Positions 56,093 to 64,000 of a stretch of 64,000 bases of DNA are shown one piece after another. This DNA is from Isoetes taiwanensis. Taxonomy: Eukaryota; Streptophyta; Lycopodiopsida; Isoetales; Isoetaceae. The position numbers and the translations under genes were made by a program. Below the pieces are notes generated by a model. That model was not told where the DNA came from and searched no databases. It worked only from the letters and a program-made list of their open reading frames with translations. The stretch is taken from NCBI GenBank assembly GCA_021234155.1, contig JAJEKV010000072.1:2726436-2790435 (forward strand), read 5' to 3'. Each line of letters begins with the position of its first letter. Within the stretch, counting starts at the first letter, position 1.

Positions 56093-56243
56093 AGAACGAT
56101 GTCTCCAAAATCAAATTGGAGAAGTGCCGCCTTGTCGACTAAATCTTCAGGAATTGGACGCCTGTAAGACGGATCTACAGGTAGCTGAACACTAACGAAA
56201 ATTTCACAAGATTTCAGCTTTAGATTATTTTTGGGCGATTTCA
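56093..56243 (-). other. Possible minus-strand terminal exon, unassigned
   Basis: An open minus stretch of about 50 codons begins near a TTCACCCAG acceptor-like site and reads SCEIFVSVQLPVDPSYRRPI, then PEDLVDKAALLQFDFGDIVL, ending in TAG at 56,093. The composition is convincing for protein, but the family is unknown to me and no upstream exon is seen. Confidence 0.35.
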
Positions 56244-56249
56244 ACAACT

Positions 56250-57400
56250 GGGTGAAGCACCTTCATGCCTATCAAAGAAGGACAAATCTTCGTCTATGGA
56301 TGCAAGACAAAATTTAGACCCAATGCACAAAGTAAAGTAGAAAATAGGCTTCTTGCAAATCGATGTGTCGTATGGAGAAATCCGGACATCATGGAAAAGG
56401 TGACACCAAGAGGGCCATCCAAACTAGAAAATTTACCAAGAAAATAGAGTAATTGCCAAAACAAAGGATATTGCAAAACTCGTAAATTTGCAATCTAATT
56501 CCACTGCAAACAAAGATCTGGCTATTCCATGTTCAAAATCTCAGCAACACAATGCATTCTTGGATCAACCTAACGTTACTGAAGATGTTCAACTGGACAT
56601 TCAAGATGCAAATTGTTCTCTTACCAAGGTTAAGTGCCCGAACAATTATAGTATCCTTGCTAATCTAAGTGAAGAGTCTTGTGTAGATACTGAAGAGGCT
56701 AATCTCTTTCTTTCTCAAGCCTCTACTCACTCAACATCTCACATTCATATTCCTAGTCCTGCGAGACCAAATATTATACATCATCTCTTGAATGACCTTA
56801 TTGATTTTACTGAACATATTATCCCATCTCAGCATCAAGACACTCATCATAATTCCATTGCCCAAAAAATAGCCCAGCAATTGTGTGGATTATTAGAAGG
56901 CCATAACAATAGCTTGGCAGATAAAAATGGATGCATTGAGATAAAAAAAAGCATGACTTATCGATTTATTTATCTATTTATTGCTGTAAATGTTATGGTT
57001 CAAAGTATTTTAGTGATAGTTTGGAATGCAACAGTATAGAAGCAGAGGGCAATATTTGGATCAATTTGTTAGTATAAACAAGGACCATTTGGAAAAGGTG
57101 ACAGTTCCTCTGTCACTTGATAAAGAAATCTATCGTCTTGACAAAAATATGGAACAGTTGGACAGTGGAATAATTCTATCATCAATTGACAAGGATTCCA
57201 ATTGTCATATCTTGGGCAATAGAACACAAAGCACATGTAACCTCACTCTACATTCTAGGCAAGATCTAAACCTTACTTCTCCTCTTGAAAATATTGATAT
57301 TATTAAAGGTAATGATTGTTGTTCGTCTAATCTAAATTTTGATATTGTTCTCATAATTTTGGGAACATGTATTCTGATAAGGAAAAATTGAACATTACCG
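56250..57400 (+). other. Chain of AT-rich open frames, probably a relic
   Basis: Overlapping plus frames (56,265-56,447; about 56,425-57,039; 57,026-57,391) are in different phases. The middle frame is rich in Asn/Gln/His/Ser and ends in a hydrophobic stretch (FIYLFIAVNVMVQSILVIVW). No domain is recognised. It may be a degraded retroelement or an orphan gene remnant. Confidence 0.25.
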
Positions 57401-58342
57401 CTAAAAATTTTTGGGATGACGACCTCTTTCTTATTATCTTGCAAACATTGTGAAATGTAATCCTAGTGGAAATACTAAATCTGCGCCTAGGGCTAAAAGG
57501 AATACAGTTTCCAAACATTCTTAGAACACCTACTGCCAATACAGGCACAAGTTTAAAAGAAAAACTAGAAGCCATAATACCTTTGTTTATTTTCTTCTTG
57601 ATTGGCTTCTATTTTTTCGAGGATTCTTTCCAAGGGGGAAGTCATAAAAAACCCCCAAACCACATGCGTGAGCATGAAGGGGATGCTTTTAGGCTTCGGC
57701 ATATATATAACTATACCTATATGATAAAATACAATTTTTTTTTTTTTTTTAATTGACGTACAAAACTGGGAGGAGGTATATGTGGGGTTCTTTTGCCACA
57801 CTATGCACTCATGTGGCATATCCCTTTTACCACGCTATGCACACATGTTTGAGCAAACACTATACAACTCAATTTTCAACCTCAATCTTTTGGTAAATGT
57901 GGATGATTAAAAATAACCTTACATATACAAATTGGGGTTTATATAAAAATAATATTTAAATAAGGTCGTATAGGAGGTGTTATGGTATAAGTTGTTCCAT
58001 CGAGCAAATGAAGCAATATATCAATTGGATTTATATGTGTTTCTATCTCTGAAATTGCTTAAAGCCTTCACTAGGTCCCTCAATAACTAAATGTTTGATT
58101 ATTTACAACTACTCCAATGTATGGGAAAATCATAGACGTATATTTTGATTGCCATTCTATGTTATATATTATGGAATCATGGCATTTAGTTGAAACCATG
58201 AAAACGTGCATATTAAGGCGTGATTGTGCAAACCCTATGAGGAACTTTGGAACTTCATCAATGTTAGGGAAACTATAAAATATGTTGCAATCCGATTCCA
58301 AATGATACAAACTAATTAGTTAGCTATTATTATACTAATAGA

Positions 58343-58362
<20 letters not shown>
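57400..58362. other. Unassigned AT-rich DNA with poly(T) tracts
   Basis: Poly(T) runs at about 57,732-57,750 and 58,347-58,372. Otherwise nothing is recognised. Confidence 0.4.
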
Positions 58363-58373
<11 letters not shown>

Positions 58374-58899
58374 TATATTTCCATGTTTATGGTCTTAATA
58401 AAATTTGGCACTTGTAGTTGGACTTGCCAATTGCATGAATACACTAGGATAAAACCTAGATGGAAGTAATGTGAAAATTGTCAAGTATAATACCTTGAAG
58501 TTGAAGATATTCTCCTTTTAAGTTGAAAATATTCTCCCTTATAAAATAATAAATCATTAGCAGGCATTTTCCTTAAAGCAGAATAGACACTTGGCTTTTT
58601 GGCAAGCAAATGGGCTTGCATGCATCTTCTATCAGCTGAGTGTAACTTTGCTTGACAGTTAGTCATAACTTGAAGGTAACCTAACTTGGGCAGCTAGACA
58701 TAACTTTGAACGCATCTTACTGGCAATATGTTTATATGCATGGGCTGGTCTTCTATGCTGTACGGTGTTAATTTTGCACTAGGGGCTCTATGTGCAGATT
58801 TTTGTAATAAATCTCCCCTTGGATTGCAAGTGGCAAATGCTCCTACCTCTACATTTTGGTTTATAATAAAACAAAAAATGGTTTATGTGGTTTAATCTT

Positions 58900-59064
58900 A
58901 TGTGTTAAGATTAGGGTTTTCTCCCCGTTCCCTGTAACTCAAATACCAGGCTGATGTGAGGCGCTTGGGTCCCCGAGCCCATTGCGTAATGTGAGAACAG
59001 GCAGTGGCAGTGTCGGTTGTAAAGATTTGCGGATTTACCTACATACCGTGGCTGGCACAACAGG
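58900..59064 (+). promoter_or_regulatory. Telobox and probable 5' UTR exon of the duplicated gene
   Basis: ATTAGGGTTTTC (58,909) is a plant telobox-like word of the kind found near start sites of housekeeping genes. A strong donor CAACAG-GTGAGA follows at 59,065. No ATG-started frame runs through the segment, so it may be an untranslated first exon. Both units keep it. Confidence 0.4.
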
Positions 59065-59277
59065 TGAGATCTTCTGACTCAGACTAGGTGTTTAGCTAAA
59101 ACATCATATATCTTTTACGGGCTGATTGGTGAGCTTTACCTATAAAATCCGGCATTGACGGCTGGTTTTAATCATATTTGGCACTTGCTCATATGCTTAG
59201 ACCGTATTGGCATCACTTCATGCATTTGGTGAGCTGTTGTGTACAAGGTCCAAGGGCGGGAAAACCTTTACTGAAGG

Positions 59278-61897
59278 ATGTCTACATATTACTTGGAATA
59301 TGATTCAGATGGTTGCCCTTACAGTTCAGATAGTGAGGCCATTCTTGAGGAGTGGTGGCTTGAAGCGGAATTCCAAGTTTTTCTTGAATACCAGATCTGA
59401 TAACATAATCATGGATGCTGGGTGGAACACTGGGATTGAGAGTCCCTGGATTAACCATCAGAGCAATGATGCTCACAAGCAAAATTAGATGGGCAAGCAG
59501 AGTCGTGATACTGGAAAGCAGGGCAGTTCTAGCTTCAGAAATATTGTCCCAGATGCACAGGAAGGGGACATTGAATATGAACCCGATGACTCTCAGGTCT
59601 GATCATGCCATGCATTTAGGATTTCAACACATTATAGTGTGTGCTGGTCTCCAATCTACTCTTATAGACTATACAATAAACCTAGCTGATTCAGGGTCAA
59701 TCAATACTTGAGTTTGAGTTGGGTATATTACTGCTTGACTCTGCATATATAGTATAAAGATCTGGTCATATTACAGATTTAATAATTGTGTCCTTTCTGA
59801 TCCAGTGATGCATTGGATTATGCATGGATTTTTACATTAATACATAGGATTCAGAACTGTATTTTGGATATCCCAAATGTGTATTTGGTCTTATATTCAT
59901 ATTTTATTGCTTGGAATGAATTTGAGGGAAAAAGGTAACAATAGGTGACCAGCGAAGAGCTGAGAAACCTAATGTACCTTTTGGCCCCTCACTCATTACC
60001 AAAATCTTGCTAATATTGTGTTGGTTGGCTGCAGGTACCGGTTTCTCTTCCTATTGTTTCCTTTTTTCGATGTCAAGTTCGTGTCCTGGCTATAATATGG
60101 ATAATATCGGTGGCATTTCTTGCACTCTCACTCATATGGTGTTTACAAAAAGGTTAAGGGAAGATTCACTAGCCTATACTCAATACTGTTTTGGCACAAA
60201 GCTATGGTTGATTAATTAATCTATGAGATCTGCCATATAGACATGCTTTAAGTTTTATCTGGCCAGCATTTTGTGGTGATTACTCTGCACAGACGACTAT
60301 AATGACAGAGTTCTACATTTCTAAATGTTTTTATCTTTACTGAATGAATCCACCGTTTTCCTTACAGCAGACTAAGCAGTATTTTCATTTGTCATGGTAT
60401 TTTATTTAAGTAATGAAATATGGCTGATGCTGTGCACTGTTATTCAGATATATTGTATCTAGATAGGCCGACCATAGAGGTCTTAAAACATCAATATACC
60501 AGGGACTGCGGTTTTGCTGGAATACTCTATGATATATTTCAAGTTATGGAATGACGTGCAGGATATTAGACGGGTTCTATTCTAATGTTTAAATGCTTAA
60601 AAGTCGTCTATGTTTGGTTAAACTCTATATTGACATACAGAATTTAACTGTCAATGAATGTGGCGGCATATATAAGCTGGGAGCTAAAATGTTGCTTTAT
60701 AATTGGTGGCATAACCACTTGCATGCATATAGGCTAAAAATGGCATGCATGCTTTGGCTGAGAATGGTATAGTTTGACATAAAAATGGCACTACAGTGGT
60801 GAACAGTTGCTGAACAGTTGCTGTCTAAACATGCAGTGGTCTAAAGACTAACATGCATGGTCCAATGTGAAAAGTGACTTAATTTAACTTTTGGAACTAA
60901 AAGATACTTTGGTCTTCTATAGTCTACACGAACTTGTCTTTGAAAATTAACTGTGGTGGAAAATGAAAGATGGCCTTAGGTCTTTTCAACATATACCTTA
61001 AAATCTTTGACATTTAAGGAAGTAAGACTGCTGGCCAAAATGTACATGGTCTTAAGAATCTGCATAATCCTAAGTGTCCACATTGGCATTTTGCATAGGA
61101 TTAATTAGTATATATGGTTTCATGTGGCACTGGCTCACTGGTATCACCCTGTTAAACCAGTTGCAAAAGATTGGCTCTGTTTATGAACTTGTATTTTCCA
61201 CTAATAGTAGACCAATGGTCTTGTGACTTATTTATTATTTATCTGGACTGTAGTATGGATAATTTAATGTTATGATCTAAATACTTGATATTCCATGGCG
61301 GATAGTGTCATCATGGATCTTGATCCTAGTATGAACTGATAAGACTGCATAAGGGATTGACCTGTGTTGATGTCACGACTAGTTGGTTGATGCCATGGCT
61401 AGTGTGGACTGGATTTTTTTAGGAACTTCAGATCCCTGGTTTTACCAGGGTCACTTCTGCCTAGAAATCAAGTATTTAGCTCAAAAACATGACTGTATCC
61501 TGATGTATTATATTGATTTATTTATGCCATATGGACTAATGGCTCATTTATTAATGATTGACAGGAAAGAGAAGCAGTATACGGGGTTACCCTACCCACA
61601 TGGAACAATGAATTAGCGGCTATAGGGTACAATTACTTCAAATCTGAAGTTCCAAGCTATGCTATTCAATGTCTATTGTGCTGCATTAAGGATATCAAAG
61701 CTCACGAGTACATCATACAAAAGGAAGGTGCCAGAGGGACTGAACAGTACTCGGCCCTAATGCATCCAGGGTTTAATCAACGGATTAAGGCATTCTCCAG
61801 CATCAATAAGGCTGGAAATGAAGTGGATAAAATTGTAAAAGTCATTGACGAGCTGTATACGCAGTGGGGTTTACTTGGATACAAGTGTTCTGCATGA
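59278..61897 (+). CDS. Unrecognised small spliced gene in duplication unit 1
   Basis: Three coding-like blocks share phase 0. Block 1 (59,278-59,376) starts MSTYYLEYDSDGCPYSSDSE. Block 2 (59,489-59,596) starts MGKQSRDTGKQGSSSF and ends acidic (DIEYEPDDSQ) at CAG-GT. Block 3 (61,565-61,897) starts after GACAG and holds 110 codons, with YNYFKSEVPSYAIQCLLCC and FNQRIKAFSSINKAGNEVDK, ending in TGA. Joined, they would give about 146 (blocks 2+3) or 179 residues: an acidic N-terminus then a helical, soluble-looking domain. An alternative exon (60,035-60,157) also fits block 2. I do not recognise the family. Block 1 is the least certain (the CAA-GTTTTT donor is weak). Block 3 is the best-supported exon. 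Confidence 0.5.
60035..60157 (+). CDS. Alternative terminal exon encoding a membrane segment
   Basis: After GGCTGCAG an open stretch of 40 codons in phase 0 ends in TAA and includes VRVLAIIWIISVAFLALSLI, a clear transmembrane helix with a short Lys-Gly tail. Joined to block 2 (59,489-59,596) it would give a 76-residue tail-anchored protein. It is identical in unit 2 (63,785-63,907). Another frame through it stays open to 60,219, so its coding status is uncertain. Confidence 0.4.
   Translation, partial: VPVSLPIVSFFRCQVRVLAIIWIISVAFLALSLIWCLQKG
60220..61560. other. Presumed intron of the duplicated gene
   Basis: AT-rich, with no coding block. A plus frame of 77 codons (61,383-61,616) overlaps the block 3 acceptor in another phase and is probably incidental. 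Confidence 0.4.
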
Positions 61898-62126
61898 TGC
61901 CACTGTGCTTCTTATCTTACAATGCCACTGGGCTTTACGTCTTATAATGCCACTCGGCTGGTATTTGTATTCACCAGAATATAAGACCAAATGCTGCAAC
62001 TTATTTCAGGGTTCAAGAAATAATGGGATGGGGTAGACCTCTGCTGTAATGGTAGGGGTCTACCCTTCCTAGTATTACAGCATATCCAACATAGAGGTCT
62101 TCTCTCTCCTACGGTTGGAGGTAGGA
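61898..62126 (+). repeat. Short repeats and hairpin after the duplicated gene
   Basis: Three copies of an ATGCCACT(G/C)-containing 24-25-bp unit directly follow the stop (61,896-61,965). A perfect 8-bp-arm hairpin GGTAGACC...GGTCTACC lies at 62,033-62,065, with a longer imperfect palindrome around it. Confidence 0.6.
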
Positions 62127-64000
62127 TTTTTTTATATATTTCCATGTTTATGGTCTTAATAAAATTTGGCACTTGTAGTTGGACTTGCCAATTGCATGAA
62201 TACACTAGGATAAAATCTAGATGGAAGTAATGTGAAAATTGTCAAGTATAATACCTTGAAGTTGAAGATATTCTCCTTTTAAGTTGAAAATATTCTCCCT
62301 TATAAAATAATAAATCATTAGGAGGCATTTTCCTTAAAGCAGAATAGACACTTGGCTTTTTGGCAAGCAAATGGGCTTGCATGCATCTTCTATCAGCTGA
62401 GTGTAACTTTGCTTGACAGTTAGTCATAACTTGAAGGTAACCTAACTTGGGCAGCTAGACATAACTTTGAACGCATCTTACTGGCAATATGTTTATATGC
62501 ATGGGCTGGTCTTCTATGCTGTACGGTGTTAATTTTGCACTAGGGGCTCTATGTGCAGATTTTTGTAATAAATCTCCCCTTGGGTTGCAAGTGGCAAATG
62601 CTCCTACCTCTACATTTTGGTTTATAATAAAACAAATAATGGTTTATGTGGTTTAATCATATGTGTTAAGATTAGGGTTTTCTCCCCGTTCCCTGTAACT
62701 CAAATATCAGGCTGATGTGTGGCGCTTGGGTCCCCGAGCCCATTGCGTAATGTGAGAACAGGCAGTGGCAGTGTCGGTTGTAAAGATTTGCGGATTTACC
62801 TACATACCGTGGCTGGCACAACAGGTGAGATCTTCTGACTCAGGCTAGGTGTTTAGCTAAAACATCATATATATTTTACGGGTTGATTGGTGAGCTTTAC
62901 CTATAAAATCCGGCATTGACGGCTGGTTTTAATCATATTTGGCACTTGCTCACATGCTTAGACCGTATTGGCATCACTTCATGCATTTGGTGAGCTGCTC
63001 CAAGGGCGGGAAAACCTTTACTGAAGGATGTCTACATATTACTTGGAATATGATTCAGATGGTTGTCCTTACAGTTCAGATAGTGAGGCCATTCTTGAGG
63101 AGGAGTGGCTTGAAGCGGAATTCCAAGTTTGTCTTGAATACCAGATCTGATAACATAATCATGGATGTTGGGTGGAACACTGGGATTGAGAGTCCCTGGA
63201 TTAACCATCAGAGCAATGATGCTCACAAGCAAAATTAGATGGGCAAGCAGAGTCGTGATACTGGAAAGCAGGGCAGTTCCAGCTTCAGAAATATTGTCCC
63301 AGATGCACAGGAGGGGGACATTGAATATGAACCCGATGACTCTCAGGTCTGATCATGCCATGCATTTAGGATTTCAACACATTATAGTGTGTGCTGGTCT
63401 CCAATCTACTCTTATAGACTATACAATAAACCTAGCTGGTTCAGGGTCAATCAATACTTGAGTTTGAGTTGGGTATATTACTGCTTGACTCTGCATACAT
63501 AGTATAAAGATCTGGTCATATTACAGATTTAATAATTGTGTCCTTTCTGATCCAGTGATGCATTGGATTATGCATGGATTTTTACATTAATACATAGGAT
63601 TCAGAACTATATTTTGGATATCCCAAATGTGTATTTGGTCTTATATTCATATTTTATTGCTTGGAATGAATTTGAGGGAAAAAGGTAACAATAGGTGACC
63701 AGCGAAGAGCTGAGAAACCTAATGTACCTTTTGGCCCCTCACTCATTACCAAAATCTTGCTAATGTTGTGTTGGTTGGCTGCAGGTACCGGTTTCTCTTC
63801 CTATTGTTTCCTTTTTTCGATGTCAAGTTCGTGTCCTGGCTATAATATGGATAATATCGGTGGCATTTCTTGCACTCTCACTCATATGGTGTTTACAAAA
63901 AGGTTAAGGGAAGATTCACTAGCCTATACTCAATACTGTTTTGGCACAAAGCTATGGTTGATTAATTAATCTATGAGATCTGCCATATAGACATGCTTTA
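62127..64000 (+). repeat. Tandem segmental duplication, unit 2 (cut by the window)
   Basis: Carries the same block 1 (63,028-63,126), block 2 (63,239-63,346) and membrane exon (63,785-63,907). It differs from unit 1 by about 1 percent and an 11-12-bp gap near 62,999. Block 3 would fall beyond the window end. Confidence 0.9.
63028..64000 (+). CDS. Second copy of the unrecognised spliced gene (partial)
   Basis: Block 1, block 2 and the alternative membrane exon are present in the same arrangement as unit 1. Within block 1 three of four base differences change the protein (a Trp codon becomes Glu). Within block 2 both differences are silent. The membrane exon is unchanged. The numbers are too small to prove selection. 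The gene is truncated only by the window edge. Confidence 0.45.

Larger units (their letters stand above)
58365..62126 (+). repeat. Tandem segmental duplication, unit 1
   Basis: The unit starts at TATATATTTCCATGTTTATG just after the poly(T) and is followed directly by unit 2. The offset between units is 3,750-3,761 bp. Over the 1.87 kb available for comparison they differ by about 20 substitutions and a few small indels (about 1 percent). Confidence 0.9.

Noticed and set aside
57026-57391. LINE endonuclease start (a WN-x-x-V stretch)
   Set aside because: Only a two-residue motif fits, and the downstream catalytic motifs are absent.
58481-58666. 61-codon minus-strand frame conserved in both duplication units
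   Set aside because: The units are about 99 percent identical, so conservation is uninformative. The peptide contains a local tandem repeat and lacks gene context.
59278-59602. A polycistronic run of three small ORFs
   Set aside because: The arrangement is more simply explained by exons and an intron in a plant nuclear gene, since the second and third frames are the same phase separated by a single TAG at a possible acceptor.

Overview
The window is nuclear DNA of a land plant. Plant-type LTR retrotransposons, an initiator-Met tRNA primer site on the Copia element, telobox-like AAACCCTAG words, AT-rich GT-AG introns and relics of plant genes (TAD3, VPS2, SLP-type phosphatase, an LRR receptor-like fragment) all point that way. 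The long repeat-filled introns and mostly broken genes suit a large genome such as a gymnosperm or fern, but I cannot fix the species. No rRNA gene, convincing tRNA gene or CRISPR array is present.

Layout. 0-5.5 kb: dispersed repeats, an inverted-repeat pair, two 3' ends of one L1-like LINE family and a small LRR-receptor fragment. 5.5-11.1 kb: a Tourist-like MITE with TAA duplications, then a nearly whole, young Ty1/Copia element on the minus strand that split a short host reading frame. 11.8-12.1 kb: a GC-rich MITE. 12.8-22.36 kb: a 9.5-kb CACTA-like element with 31-bp terminal inverted repeats and TTA target duplications. It carries subterminal repeats, two large 20-bp-unit arrays, 825-bp tandem repeats and telobox palindromes, but no transposase that I can see. 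22.6-41.3 kb: a degenerate TAD3 (tRNA adenosine deaminase subunit) gene on the minus strand. Its phase-matched exons are separated by a 16.5-kb intron holding a SINE-like element and an L1-like LINE with an inverted 5' end, and that LINE is split by an 11.3-kb Ty3/Gypsy element.

42-57 kb: dispersed repeat families (one with terminal inverted repeats, three copies), a VPS2/CHMP2-like pseudogene, a partial copy and an intact-looking copy of a secreted cysteine-repeat peptide gene (137 aa, two exons, four CC-x6-C-x3-C repeats), and an SLP-type phosphatase pseudogene. 58.4-64 kb: a recent tandem duplication with a unit of about 3.75 kb, carrying an unrecognised small spliced gene; the second copy runs off the window.

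The best candidates for something undescribed are the secreted cysteine-repeat peptide with its repeat-bearing promoter and relic paralogue, the tandemly duplicated spliced gene with two mutually compatible terminal exons, and the array-bearing CACTA-like element. The nested order in the TAD3 intron (TAD3, then LINE, then Gypsy) gives a clear relative chronology.
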